A stretch of DNA of 64,000 nucleotides, from positions 62,001 through 126,000 of the forward strand of contig NZ_JADPKR010000058.1 in the NCBI RefSeq assembly GCF_023074055.1, written 5' to 3'. The translations under genes and the position numbers were made by a program. Shown here piece by piece: positions 25,038 to 34,357 of the stretch. Below the pieces are notes generated by a model. The model saw only the letters and a program-made list of their open reading frames with translations, searched no databases and was not told the DNA's origin. How positions within the stretch are numbered: the stretch's first letter is position 1; the number at the start of each line of letters is the position of its first letter. The DNA is from Bradyrhizobium sp. 141 (GTDB taxonomy: Bacteria; Pseudomonadota; Alphaproteobacteria; Rhizobiales; Xanthobacteraceae).

Positions 25038-28000
25038 ATGTCCGAAAAGCCGCAAAAGTCCCAAAAGTCTGAAGCCAAAGACTATTCGATGACCCTGTTC
25101 CTGCCTCAGACGGAATTCCCGATGCGCGCCGGCCTGCCGCAGCGCGAGCCGGAGATCCTCAAGCGCTGGTACGAGATCGGCCTCTACGAGAAGCTGCGCG
25201 AGAGTGCGAAGGGCCGCGCCAAGTTCGTGCTGCATGACGGCCCGCCCTATGCCAATGGCAACATCCATATCGGCACCGCGCTGAACAAGATCCTCAAGGA
25301 TCTCGTCACCAAGAGCCAGCAGATGCTCGGCTTCGATTCCAACTACGTGCCCGGCTGGGACTGCCACGGCCTGCCGATCGAATGGAAGGTCGAGGAAGAG
25401 CACTATCGCAAGAAGGGCAAGCAGAAGCCCGACTTCCGCGACAGTGGCGCGATGATCGATTTCCGCCGGGAGTGCCGCGCCTACGCCACGCATTGGCTCG
25501 GCGTGCAACGCGAGGAGTTCAAGCGCCTCGGCGTCATCGGCGACTGGGATCATCCCTACGCCACCATGAGCTATCCGGCCGAAGCCCAGATCGCGCGTGA
25601 GCTGATGAAGTTCGCCGCCAACGGCACGCTCTATCGCGGCTCCAAGCCGGTGATGTGGAGCGTGGTCGAGAAGACGGCGCTCGCCGAAGCCGAGGTGGAG
25701 TACGAGGACTACACTTCCGATACGGTTTGGGTGAAATTCCCGGTCACCTCGCCCGCGCACGGCGCGCTTGCCGCCGCAAGCGTCGTGATCTGGACCACCA
25801 CGCCTTGGACCCTGCCCGGCAACCGCGCCATCTCGTTCTCGCCGAAGATCGCCTACGGCCTGTACAAGGTGACGGACGCGCCCGCCGACAATTGGGCCAA
25901 GACCGGCGATCTCCTCATCCTCGCCGACGCGCTCGCTGAAGCGGTCTTCAAGCAGGCGCGCGTGACGGCCTATGAGAAAGTCCGCGAAATCCCCGGCGAC
26001 ACCATGGACGCGATCGAATGCGCGCATCCGCTCAAGGGGCTTGCCGGCGGCTACGACTTCATCGTGCCGCTATTGCCCGGCGATCACGTCACCGACGACA
26101 CCGGCACCGGCTTCGTGCACACCGCGCCGAGCCACGGCCGCGAGGACTTCGATGCCTGGATGGCGCAGGCGCGTGACCTCGACGCGCGCGGCATCAACAC
26201 GACAATCCCCTACACCGTCGACGAGAACGGCGCCTACACCGACCATGCGCCGGGCTTTGCCGGCAAGCGTGTCATCAACGACAAGGGCGAGAAGGGCGAC
26301 GCCAACGAGACCGTGATCAAGGCGCTCGTCGAACGAGACATGCTGCTCGCGCGCGGCCGGCTCAAGCATCAATATCCGCACTCCTGGCGCTCCAAGAAGC
26401 CGGTGATCTTCCGCAACACGCCGCAATGGTTCATCGCGATGGACAAGGATGTGGCGATGAGCGGCAAGACCAGGAGCGGCGACACGCTGCGCGCCCGCGC
26501 GCTGCACGCGATCTCGGTGACGCAATGGGTGCCGCCGTCGGGCGAGAACCGCATCAACGGCATGATCGAGGCGCGCCCGGACTGGGTGATCTCGCGACAG
26601 CGCGCCTGGGGCGTGCCAATCGCCGTGTTCGTGCGCGAGAAGGGCGACGGCTCCGCCGAGATCCTCCAGGACGAGGCCGTCAATACCCGTATCGGCGAGG
26701 CCTTCGAGAAGGAAGGCGCCGATGCCTGGTACGCGAACGGCGCGCGCGAACGCTTCCTTGGCGCCCGTGCCAATGAAGACTGGCAGAAGGTCGACGACAT
26801 TCTCGACGTCTGGTTCGATTCCGGCTCGACCCACGCTTTCGTGCTCGAAGACCCCGTGCAGTTTCCCGGGCTCGCCGGCATCAAGCGCAAGGTCGACGGC
26901 GGCACCGACACGGTGATGTATCTCGAAGGCTCGGACCAGCATCGCGGCTGGTTCCACTCCTCGCTGCTGGAGAGCTGCGGCACCCGCGGTCGCGCGCCCT
27001 ACGACGTCGTGCTGACCCACGGCTTCACCCAGGCCGAGGACGGCCGCAAGATGTCGAAGTCGCTCGGCAACACCATCGAGCCGCAGGCTGTCATCAAGGA
27101 ATCCGGCGCCGACATTCTGAGACTGTGGGTTGCGTCCTGCGACTACACCGACGACCAGCGCATCGGGCCGGAGATCCTGAAGAACACCGTCGAGACCTAT
27201 CGCAAGCTTCGCAACACCGTGCGCTGGATGCTCGGCACGCTGCATCATTACAAGCCGACCGAGGCGGTCGCGCCCGCCGAGATGCCGGAGCTGGAGCGCT
27301 TGATGCTGCACGAGCTCGCGGTGCGCGCCGCCGCCGTCGACAAGGCCTATCGCGAGTTCGACTTCAAGACGGTGGTCGCGATCCTGTCCGCGTTCCTGAA
27401 CAGCGAGCTCTCGGCGTTCTATTTCGATATCCGCAAGGACACGCTGTATTGCGATCCGCCGTCCTCGCTGACGCGCAAGGCGGCGCTGACGACGATCGAC
27501 CTGCTGTGCGCCTCGATCCTGAAATGGCTGGCGCCGATCCTCAGCTTCACCGCGGAGGAAGGCTGGCGCATGTACCGGCCCAAGGCCGAACCGTCGGTAC
27601 ATCTGACGCTGTTCCCGGCCGATCTCGACGGCTTGCGCGACGACAATCTCGCCGCGAAATGGGAGGCGATCCGCAACGTCCGCCGCGTCGTCACCGGCGC
27701 GCTCGAGCTCGAACGCGCCGCCAAGAACATCGGCTCGTCGTTGGAAGCATCGCCGGTGATCTATGTCGCCGACCGCGACATGCTGGCGACGCTGTTCGAC
27801 GTCGATCTCGCCGAGATCTGCATCACCTCGAATTACGAGGTGCGTGAGGGCGAGGCGCCGGAAGCTGCCTTCCGTCTCGATGCGGTGCCCGGCGTTGCGG
27901 TCGTGGTGGAGAAGGCGGTCGGCACCAAATGCGCCCGCTCCTGGAAGATCTCCCCGATGGTCGGCGAGGACGCTGAATACCCTGACGTCACCCCGCGCGA

Positions 28001-28046
28001 CGCGAAGGCGTTGCGCGAATGGAAGGCGTTGGGGGTGGCGGTCTGA
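25038..28046 (+). CDS. ileS: Isoleucine--tRNA ligase
   Basis: Class I synthetase charging tRNA-Ile, 1002 aa. HIGH motif in PPYANGNIHIGTALNKILKD, KMSKS in EDGRKMSKSLGNT, WWTGxG-type substrate region at GWDCHGLPIEWKVE, a CP1 editing domain (WTTTPWTLPGNRAIS), and the anticodon-binding C-terminal part. The ATG at 25038 gives the usual MSEKPQKSQKSEAKDYS opening; upstream frame to 24972 is not family-like. lspA follows after 8 bp, a common pairing. Confidence 0.96.
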   Translation: MSEKPQKSQKSEAKDYSMTLFLPQTEFPMRAGLPQREPEILKRWYEIGLYEKLRESAKGRAKFVLHDGPPYANGNIHIGTALNKILKDLVTKSQQMLGFDSNYVPGWDCHGLPIEWKVEEEHYRKKGKQKPDFRDSGAMIDFRRECRAYATHWLGVQREEFKRLGVIGDWDHPYATMSYPAEAQIARELMKFAANGTLYRGSKPVMWSVVEKTALAEAEVEYEDYTSDTVWVKFPVTSPAHGALAAASVVIWTTTPWTLPGNRAISFSPKIAYGLYKVTDAPADNWAKTGDLLILADALAEAVFKQARVTAYEKVREIPGDTMDAIECAHPLKGLAGGYDFIVPLLPGDHVTDDTGTGFVHTAPSHGREDFDAWMAQARDLDARGINTTIPYTVDENGAYTDHAPGFAGKRVINDKGEKGDANETVIKALVERDMLLARGRLKHQYPHSWRSKKPVIFRNTPQWFIAMDKDVAMSGKTRSGDTLRARALHAISVTQWVPPSGENRINGMIEARPDWVISRQRAWGVPIAVFVREKGDGSAEILQDEAVNTRIGEAFEKEGADAWYANGARERFLGARANEDWQKVDDILDVWFDSGSTHAFVLEDPVQFPGLAGIKRKVDGGTDTVMYLEGSDQHRGWFHSSLLESCGTRGRAPYDVVLTHGFTQAEDGRKMSKSLGNTIEPQAVIKESGADILRLWVASCDYTDDQRIGPEILKNTVETYRKLRNTVRWMLGTLHHYKPTEAVAPAEMPELERLMLHELAVRAAAVDKAYREFDFKTVVAILSAFLNSELSAFYFDIRKDTLYCDPPSSLTRKAALTTIDLLCASILKWLAPILSFTAEEGWRMYRPKAEPSVHLTLFPADLDGLRDDNLAAKWEAIRNVRRVVTGALELERAAKNIGSSLEASPVIYVADRDMLATLFDVDLAEICITSNYEVREGEAPEAAFRLDAVPGVAVVVEKAVGTKCARSWKISPMVGEDAEYPDVTPRDAKALREWKALGVAV

Positions 28047-28054
28047 TCCCCGGC

Positions 28055-28549
28055 ATGACCCCGCTTGGCGCCGGAATCTTCGCGGCCGTGGTCACGCTCG
28101 TGGCCGACCAGGCCTCAAAGCTGTGGCTGCTGAACGTGTTCGACCTCGCCCGTCGCGGCGCGGTGACGGTGACACCGTTCTTCGACCTGGTGCTGGCCTG
28201 GAACATCGGCATCAGCTTCGGCTGGCTCCAGAACGACAGCCAGGCGGCGCAGCTCGCGCTGATGGCGGTCAAGGCCCTCGCCGTGGTCGCGCTGGCGATC
28301 TGGATGGCCCGCTCGCACACCCTTCTCGCCACGGTCGCGCTGGGCCTGATCATCGGCGGCGCCATCGGCAATGGCATCGACCGCCTAGCCTACGGCGCGG
28401 TGGTCGATTTCGCCCTGCTCCACATCGAGATCGGCGGAAATACCTATAATTGGTATGTGTTTAACCTCGCGGACGTAGCCATCGTTGCTGGGGTCGCAGC
28501 CCTATTGTATGATTCCTTCCTGGGGGTACCCGCCGCAAAAGCGCCCTGA
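28055..28549 (+). CDS. lspA: Lipoprotein signal peptidase II
   Basis: 164-aa four-helix inner-membrane aspartyl protease that removes lipoprotein signal peptides. The catalytic pair is Asp109 in GNGIDRLAYG and Asp140 in FNLADVAI. First helix contains the usual ADQASKLW. The ATG at 28055 follows ileS closely; in-frame alternatives upstream overlap ileS. Confidence 0.93.
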   Translation: MTPLGAGIFAAVVTLVADQASKLWLLNVFDLARRGAVTVTPFFDLVLAWNIGISFGWLQNDSQAAQLALMAVKALAVVALAIWMARSHTLLATVALGLIIGGAIGNGIDRLAYGAVVDFALLHIEIGGNTYNWYVFNLADVAIVAGVAALLYDSFLGVPAAKAP

Positions 28550-28645
28550 TCCCGGCCGATACGGACCGGCAGGTGGAACCCGGCTTTTGCGAGGGTTAGG
28601 CCGCGTTTGAGTGGCAATCTGCCACAATATGGAACAGGTACAGTA

Positions 28646-29371
28646 ATGCGCAGCTCGAAGACCAGCGGTTCGATGGTTCGAGACCCCCAAAGGGGGTTCT
28701 GGCAGGCGTTGAAATTGTCCGCTGTCGCGCTCGGCATCGGTCTCGTCCTGTCGGCTGGCGCGGCCCGCGCCGGTGACGACGACGATGAAGATGACGGGAT
28801 GACTTTCGAAGAGAAGATCATCGACAATCTGATGTCCGGCATTGGCGCCAAGAGCATGGAAAAGCCCGGCATTGAGTACCGCGAGCGCTCGCCGCTGGTC
28901 GTGCCGCCCAAGCTAGATCTGCCGCCCCCGGCGACACAGGCCAAGAATGCCCCGAATTGGCCCAAGGACCCCGAGGAAAAGCGCCGCAAGGAAGCCATCG
29001 CCGCACGCAAGAAGGCGACCAAGGAAACGGAGAACTGGCAGGCCGCCCGACCTCTGACGCCCGCCGAGATGAAGGCCGGTCAGGTCGCCGCGGCGCCCCG
29101 GACGAGCAACGACCCGATCCAGCCGGGCACCAACGGCAACCCGTCGCTCAGCCCCGCCGAGCTCGGCTTCTCCGGTGGTCTGTGGAACATGATGAAGGGC
29201 GGCAACAGCGCCGAAGAGAAGAAATTCACCAGCGAGCCGCCGCGCCAGTCGCTGGTCGAGCCGCCCCCGGGCTATCAGACGCCGTCGCCGAATTACTCCT
29301 ATGGCGCCGGACAGGACAAAACGCGGCGGACTTATTTCGACATCATGTCGGGCAAGGACAAGGAACAATAG
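28646..29371 (+). CDS. Exported Pro/Lys-rich protein of unknown function
   Basis: 241-aa protein with an N-terminal hydrophobic export signal (KLSAVALGIGLVLSAGAARA, residues about 22-41). The mature protein begins with an acidic run (GDDDDEDDG), then MTFEEKIIDNLMSGIGAKSM, followed by a long low-complexity Pro/Lys/Ala stretch and a C-terminal YFDIMSGKDKEQ. It is a Bradyrhizobium-type conserved protein to my eye, with no known function. Downstream of lspA by 96 bp. Start could be 28646 or a later ATG at about 28675. Confidence 0.7.
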   Translation: MRSSKTSGSMVRDPQRGFWQALKLSAVALGIGLVLSAGAARAGDDDDEDDGMTFEEKIIDNLMSGIGAKSMEKPGIEYRERSPLVVPPKLDLPPPATQAKNAPNWPKDPEEKRRKEAIAARKKATKETENWQAARPLTPAEMKAGQVAAAPRTSNDPIQPGTNGNPSLSPAELGFSGGLWNMMKGGNSAEEKKFTSEPPRQSLVEPPPGYQTPSPNYSYGAGQDKTRRTYFDIMSGKDKEQ

Positions 29372-29575
29372 CGTTCCTGTCCTGCCGCGTTGCTTTGCAG
29401 AAGCGAACCGAGTGCCGGCGGGCTCATGTCCGCCCGATGCCGGTCATGATTGCTTATCAGTAACTTGCCACCGCGTTGAGTTCTCTGCTTCGTGACGCGA
29501 AGCCTCAGCCGCACGGTGTACCATGCCGTGCCTCCGAGCCGGACATCCGGACCTCGGCCCTTGATAAGGATCACG

Positions 29576-30967
29576 ATGTCCGTAAACCGATCGGCTGCCT
29601 GCCTCCTTGCCGCGCTGCTCTCGACCAGTGTCCTGACGGCCGGCGCGGCCCTCGCCCAGACCACGGTAACATCGGCCCCGCCCGCCAGCTTCACGCTCGG
29701 CAATGGCATGCAGGTCGTGGTGATCCCGGATCACCGCACGCCCGTGGTGACGGAGATGATCTGGTACAAGGTCGGCTCGGCCGACGAGACGCCGGGCAAG
29801 TCCGGCCTCGCCCACTTCCTCGAGCACCTCATGTTCAAGGGCACCTCGAAGCATCCCGTCGGCGAATTCTCCCAGACCGTGCTCCGCGTCGGCGGCAATG
29901 AGAACGCCTCGACCTCGATCGACTACACGAATTACTACCAGCGTGTGCCGAAAGAGCAGCTGCCGACCATGATGGAGTTCGAGGCCGACCGCATGACCGG
30001 CCTCATCCTCAAGGACGAGAACGTGCTGCCCGAGCGCGACGTGGTGCTCGAAGAATACAATATGCGCGTCGCCAACAACCCGGACGCGCGGCTGAACGAG
30101 CAGATCATGGCCGCGCTCTATCTCAATCATCCCTACGGCCGGCCGGTAATCGGCTGGCATCAGGAGATCGAGAAGCTCGATCGCGAGGATGCGCTCGCCT
30201 TCTATCGCCGCTTCTATGCGCCGAACAACGCGATCCTGGTGATCGCCGGCGATGTCGAGGCCGCCGACATACGCCCGCTGGTCGAGCGCAATTTCGGCTC
30301 GATCCCGGCGCAATCCGCGATCCCGGCGCGGCGCGTCCGTCCGCAGGAGCCTGAGCCGGCCGCGCCGCGCACCGTCACGCTGGCCGATCCGCGCGTCGAG
30401 CAGCCGAGCATGCGGCGCTATTATCTGGTGCCCTCGGCGACCACGGCTGCGGCCGGTGAAAGCGCGGCCCTCGACGTACTTGCGCAGCTGATGGGCAGCG
30501 GCAGCAATTCCTATCTCTACCGCGCCCTCGTCGTCGACAAGCCGCTCGCGGTCTCCGCCAACGCCAGTTATTCCAGCATCTCGCTCGACCCGACGCAGTT
30601 CGCGATCTCGGCCGCGCCGAAACCCGGCGTCAGCTTCGCTGAGGTCGAGCAGGCGGTCGACGGCGTCATCGCCAATGTCGCGCAGAACCCGATCCGCGCC
30701 GAGGATCTGGAACGCGTGAAGACCCAGCTCATCGCGGAAGCGATTTACGCCCAGGATAACCAAGCGGTGCTGGCACGCTGGTATGGCGGCGCGCTGACCA
30801 CGGGCCTGTCGATCGAAGACATCAGAAGCTGGCCCGACCGCATCCGCGCGGTCACCGCCGAGCAGGTCCGCGCAGTCGCGCAGAAATGGCTCGAGAAGAA
30901 ACGCTCGGTGACGGGTTATCTGATCAAGGACACCGCGACCACCAAGCGCGAGGAGAAGCGTTCGTGA
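29576..30967 (+). CDS. M16-family zinc peptidase, catalytic member
   Basis: 463-aa exported metallopeptidase. Signal peptide ends near AALAQT (residue about 28). The inverted zinc motif HxxEH is at H80-F-L-E83-H84 (LAHFLEHLMFKGT), with the third ligand Glu about 75 residues later (RDVVLEEYNMR). The second M16 half contains FYRRFYAPNNAILVIAGDV. Start at ATG 29576 after AAGGA. It overlaps the next gene by 4 bases (GTGA), and the two resemble the active/inactive M16B pairs that work as heterodimers. Confidence 0.92.
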   Translation: MSVNRSAACLLAALLSTSVLTAGAALAQTTVTSAPPASFTLGNGMQVVVIPDHRTPVVTEMIWYKVGSADETPGKSGLAHFLEHLMFKGTSKHPVGEFSQTVLRVGGNENASTSIDYTNYYQRVPKEQLPTMMEFEADRMTGLILKDENVLPERDVVLEEYNMRVANNPDARLNEQIMAALYLNHPYGRPVIGWHQEIEKLDREDALAFYRRFYAPNNAILVIAGDVEAADIRPLVERNFGSIPAQSAIPARRVRPQEPEPAAPRTVTLADPRVEQPSMRRYYLVPSATTAAAGESAALDVLAQLMGSGSNSYLYRALVVDKPLAVSANASYSSISLDPTQFAISAAPKPGVSFAEVEQAVDGVIANVAQNPIRAEDLERVKTQLIAEAIYAQDNQAVLARWYGGALTTGLSIEDIRSWPDRIRAVTAEQVRAVAQKWLEKKRSVTGYLIKDTATTKREEKRS

Positions 30968-32328
30968 CCTATCCTTTCCTTCGACGCGTTGCATTCTCCC
31001 TCGCCACCGGCGCGGCACTCACGCTTGCCGCGGTCTCGCCCTCGCAGGCAGCGGCAAAGATCCAGCACCTGGTCTCGCCGGGCGGCATCGAGGCCTGGTT
31101 CGTGCAGGACGCAACCGTGCCGCTGATCGCCATGGAATATTCCTTCGCCGGCGGCTCGGCCCAGGATCCCAAGGACAAGCCGGGCGTCGCCAATCTGGTC
31201 GGCGACCTCCTCGACGAAGGCTCCGGCGATCTCGACTCCAAGACCTTCCATGAGCGGCTCGACCGCCGCGCCATCGAGCTCTCCTTCAGCGCCACCCGCG
31301 ACACGTTCCGCGGCAGCCTGCGCATGCTGCGCGACAACAAGGACGAGGCCTTCGATCTCTTGCGGAGCGCGCTGACCTCGCCGCATTTCGACCCCACCGA
31401 TGTCGAGCGCATTCGTTCGCAGGTCATCTCGGGCCTGCGCCGCGAGACCACCAACCCGACATCGCTGGCGAGCCGCAAATTCCTGGAGGTCGCCTTTGGC
31501 GATCACCCCTACAGCCGGCAGAGCAACGGCAACCTCGATAGCGTGCCGACCATCACGGTTCCCGATATGAAGGATTATGTCGGCCGCGTGCTTGCGAAGG
31601 ATGGGCTGAAGGTCGCAGTCGTCGGCGACGTCGATCCGGCAACCCTCGGCAAGCTGCTCGACCACACCTTCGGTAGCCTGCCCGCCAAGGCCAACCTCAC
31701 GCCGGTCCCCGATGTCGAGGCCGCCAAGCCGCCGCAGCGCGCCTTCGTCACGCTCGACGTGCCGCAGACCGTGATCACGTTCGGCGGCCCCGGCGTGAAG
31801 CGTAGCGACCCGAACTTCATGGCGGCCTATGTCGTCAATCACATCCTCGGCGGCGGCGGATTATCCTCCAGGCTCTATCGCGATGTACGCGAGAAGCGCG
31901 GGCTGGCCTATTCGGTGTTCGAATCGCTGCTCTGGATGGAGCATTCGGCGGTGTTCATCGGCAATACCGGCACCCGCGCCGACCGCGCCGGCGACACCAT
32001 CGATGCCATCGACAAGGAGGTACGCCGCATCGCCGAGGAAGGCCCGACGCAGAAGGAGCTCGACGAGGCCAAGTCCTACCTGAAGGGCTCGCAGATGCTT
32101 GCGCTCGACACCTCCTCGAAGCTGGCGCAAGCGCTGCTGCAGTACCAGCAGGACAAGCTGCCGATCGACTATATCGAGAAGCGCAACGCCATCGTCGATG
32201 CCGTGACGCTGGACGACGCCAAAGCCGCCGCCAAGCGCCTCTGGGGCCAGGGGCTGCTGACCGTCGTCGTCGGCCGCGCCCCGCAGGCCGCGGCGCAGCC
32301 GGCCGCGGCGGCACCGAAGTCGAACTGA
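30964..32328 (+). CDS. M16-family peptidase-like partner, zinc site lost
   Basis: 454-aa exported protein, GTG start at 30964 inside the preceding stop. It has the M16 fold, but where the active partner has AHFLEH this one has ANLVGDLL, so the zinc ligands are absent. It does retain the C-terminal Arg/Tyr signature (SRLYRDVREKRGLAYSV), which in M16B dimers belongs to the non-catalytic subunit and shapes the partner's active site. Heterodimer with the preceding protein is the natural inference. Ends with a Pro/Ala-rich tail and a hairpin terminator. Confidence 0.92.
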   Translation: MTYPFLRRVAFSLATGAALTLAAVSPSQAAAKIQHLVSPGGIEAWFVQDATVPLIAMEYSFAGGSAQDPKDKPGVANLVGDLLDEGSGDLDSKTFHERLDRRAIELSFSATRDTFRGSLRMLRDNKDEAFDLLRSALTSPHFDPTDVERIRSQVISGLRRETTNPTSLASRKFLEVAFGDHPYSRQSNGNLDSVPTITVPDMKDYVGRVLAKDGLKVAVVGDVDPATLGKLLDHTFGSLPAKANLTPVPDVEAAKPPQRAFVTLDVPQTVITFGGPGVKRSDPNFMAAYVVNHILGGGGLSSRLYRDVREKRGLAYSVFESLLWMEHSAVFIGNTGTRADRAGDTIDAIDKEVRRIAEEGPTQKELDEAKSYLKGSQMLALDTSSKLAQALLQYQQDKLPIDYIEKRNAIVDAVTLDDAKAAAKRLWGQGLLTVVVGRAPQAAAQPAAAAPKSN

Positions 32329-32348
32329 CGTTCCGCTCTCGTTTGCTG

Positions 32349-32374
32349 AAATGGCCGGGCTCGCCCGGCCATTT
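32349..32374 (+). terminator. Hairpin terminator after the M16 pair
   Basis: Perfect 12-bp stem AAATGGCCGGGC/GCCCGGCCATTT with a 2-base loop, 20 bases after the stop. The A/T ends supply a short T stretch. Confidence 0.75.
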
Positions 32375-32443
32375 GCGTTTCAGAAGCACCATTGCCGAAC
32401 GTAGACGTCCGCGATATGTCCGGACATCACGAATGGTGCTGCC

Positions 32444-32860
32444 ATGCTGCGGATATCCCGCGATCTCGTCATCGACGAGGACGATATCGAGATCGGCTTT
32501 GTCCGCGCCTCCGGCCCGGGCGGGCAGAATGTCAACAAGGTCTCGACCTCGGCCCAGCTGCGCTTCGACACGCGCAAGCTGACCCTGCCCGAGGATGCGG
32601 CGATCCGGCTCGCCCGCATCGCCGGCCAGCGCATGACCAAGGATGGCGTGATCGTGATCCACGCCCAGCGCTTCCGCACTCAGGAGCGCAATCGACAGGA
32701 CGCCATTGACCGGCTGGTCGACATCCTGAGCGAGGCCATGATAAGGCCGACGCCGCGGCGTGCGACGCGGCCGACCTTTGCCTCCAAGCAGCGCAGGCTC
32801 GACGGCAAGAAGCGCCGCGGCGACGTCAAGGCCGGACGCGGCGGCCGCTTCGACGACTAG
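32444..32860 (+). CDS. arfB: Alternative ribosome-rescue factor, peptidyl-tRNA hydrolase
   Basis: 138-aa codon-independent release factor that frees stalled non-stop ribosomes. GGQ is in VRASGPGGQNVNKVSTSAQL, and the C-terminal tail is very basic (KQRRLDGKKRRGDVKAG), as needed to enter the empty mRNA channel. Single-gene unit between two hairpins. Confidence 0.95.
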   Translation: MLRISRDLVIDEDDIEIGFVRASGPGGQNVNKVSTSAQLRFDTRKLTLPEDAAIRLARIAGQRMTKDGVIVIHAQRFRTQERNRQDAIDRLVDILSEAMIRPTPRRATRPTFASKQRRLDGKKRRGDVKAGRGGRFDD

Positions 32861-32877
32861 CAAACACAGCCGAAAAA

Positions 32878-32902
32878 ACTCCGGTCGCCAAGCGACCGGA
32901 GT
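32878..32902. terminator. Bidirectional hairpin terminator
   Basis: 11-bp perfect stem ACTCCGGTCGC/GCGACCGGAGT with a CAA loop; AAAAA precedes it on the plus strand, so it ends the leftward gene from 33232 with a U-run and also follows arfB. Confidence 0.75.
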
Positions 32903-32923
32903 CTTGCCGTTCTCCCGGCGGGA

Positions 32924-33232
32924 CTAGTAACGCTTGGATGGAGCTGCACCGCCCGTCGTGGGATCGTCGGCCGTTCCCTTGTGCGCAGCGCTGCCCGTGG
33001 TGCCGACCGTGCCTTTAGTGCCCTTGGTTGACTTCATGCCGGTCTTCTCGCCCGCTGCGCCCGGCTGAGCGTTCATCTCGTCATCGCCGCTGCCCATCGT
33101 GCTGCCTTGCATGGGTTTGCTCTGCACGGTGCCGCCTGACTTCGCGGTGGGGGGCGCACTTTGCGCAAGAAGGGGCGTGGCAATGAGAGCCGACAGAGCG
33201 CATGCGATCATCGAGGTCTTCACCAACTTCAT
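32924..33232 (-). CDS. Small exported Gly/Thr/Ser-rich protein
   Basis: 102-aa protein. Signal peptide MKLVKTSMIACALSALIATP to about LLAQS, then a disordered mature region of about 78 residues rich in Gly, Thr, Ser, Lys and Ala, with repeated KGT motifs (KSTKGTKGTVGTTG). I see no domain. GGAG lies about 7 bases before ATG 33232, so the longer frame upstream is not used. Bounded downstream by a terminator hairpin. Confidence 0.75.
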   Translation of the reverse strand: MKLVKTSMIACALSALIATPLLAQSAPPTAKSGGTVQSKPMQGSTMGSGDDEMNAQPGAAGEKTGMKSTKGTKGTVGTTGSAAHKGTADDPTTGGAAPSKRY

Positions 33233-33516
33233 CCATTTCTCCTGGATTTTTCCGCGATGCATGGCCCGGCCGTTCCCGACGCCGCTTGCCTGCGCCGACC
33301 CATCGCATCGCGTAAAGAAATCAAGCGGCGCAATCCTCATGCAATGCGCATGGTGTGGTGAACGTTTAGGGATTTGACGGCGGTTTCGCGGAATTGTGCT
33401 CCGCATATAAGGCAGCGCGGAACGCCACACGCCGCAGGCATCTCCGCGCGCGGCGAAACAGCCCGCTACTACCACCGCCCATCTGACGCCGCCTAGAGTT
33501 TGCGCAGGTTACTTTG

Positions 33517-33927
33517 ATGCGGATGGGCGGGCTCTCGGTGATGCGCACAGTCGTGCTGGGATTGTGCACCGCGATGGTGCTGGTGGGGCGGATGGCGGAC
33601 GCGCAAATGCCTTTGCCGGCCGCAAAGCCGCCGGATGGCGCGACGCTCTTCAAGCAGCAATGCGCGGTGTGCCACACCACAAGCCTGTCAGAGCCGGCAC
33701 GACAGGGGCCGCCGCTGTTCAAGCTCGTGGGCCGGCCCGCCGGCAAGGTCGAAGGCTTTCGGTATTCGCAAGGCCTCGCGAACGCAGACTTCGCCTGGGA
33801 CGATGCCCGGCTCGACGCCTGGCTGACCAATCCACAAGCCGTCATTCCCGGCGTGGTCATGGCCTATCGACAGGCCAAGCCGGAAACGCGCGCTGCCATC
33901 ATCGCTTATCTGAAGGAGCAAAACTGA
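33517..33927 (+). CDS. Small class I c-type cytochrome
   Basis: 136 aa with an N-terminal export signal and a single haem site CAVCH; the distal Met is likely in VVMAYRQ. This fits a soluble periplasmic monohaem cytochrome of about 11 kDa. Start is uncertain: ATG at 33517, 33523 or 33541 all precede the hydrophobic signal (MRTVVLGLCTAMVLVG). It is followed directly by a VOC gene, then a Tat-exported subunit and a GMC oxidoreductase, so it probably accepts electrons from that dehydrogenase. Confidence 0.85.
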   Translation: MRMGGLSVMRTVVLGLCTAMVLVGRMADAQMPLPAAKPPDGATLFKQQCAVCHTTSLSEPARQGPPLFKLVGRPAGKVEGFRYSQGLANADFAWDDARLDAWLTNPQAVIPGVVMAYRQAKPETRAAIIAYLKEQN

Positions 33928-34323
33928 ATGGCAAAGGCCGTCCATTCCATGATCCGGGTGCTGGATGAAGCGCGCTCGCTCGACTTCTACCGGCACGCCT
34001 TCGGCCTCGAAGTCGCCGACCATCTGAAATTCGCAGACTTTGCCTTGATCTACCTGCGTCACCCCTCCTCACCTTTCGAAGTCGAGCTGACGGTGAATTT
34101 CGATCGCAAGGAGCCGTACGCGCTCGGCGACGGCTACGGTCATCTCGCCGTGGTGGTGGACGATCTCGATACCGAGCATGCCCGCTTCGAGCGCGAGAAG
34201 CTCGCACCAGGACCCTTACGCGACTTCAAGCATGACGGCAGGACGCTGGCGCGCTTCTTCTTCGTCAGTGATCCCGATGGCTACAAGATCGAGGTGATCC
34301 AGCGGGGCGGACGTTTCAACTGA
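33928..34323 (+). CDS. VOC/glyoxalase-fold protein (lactoylglutathione lyase-like)
   Basis: 131-aa vicinal-oxygen-chelate protein. It opens with HSMIRVLDEARSLDFYRHAF as in GloA, has GYGHLAVVVDDL in the middle, and ends with FFFVSDPDGYKIEVIQRGG. Possible metal ligands are His6, Glu in FEVELTV, His in GHLAVV and Glu in KIEVIQ. That set fits glyoxalase I, but its position inside a dehydrogenase operon suggests it might act on the dehydrogenase product. Starts right after the cytochrome stop. Confidence 0.85.
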   Translation: MAKAVHSMIRVLDEARSLDFYRHAFGLEVADHLKFADFALIYLRHPSSPFEVELTVNFDRKEPYALGDGYGHLAVVVDDLDTEHARFEREKLAPGPLRDFKHDGRTLARFFFVSDPDGYKIEVIQRGGRFN

Positions 34324-34357
34324 TTCAATCATAAAACCAAAATTGACGGAGGATGCC

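Noticed and set aside
26070..27602. 510-codon minus-strand frame opposite ileS
   Set aside because: Antisense shadow with Arg/Ala/Gly bias and no domain.
29444..31018. 524-codon minus-strand frame opposite the M16 peptidase
   Set aside because: Antisense shadow; the plus strand encodes clear M16 motifs.
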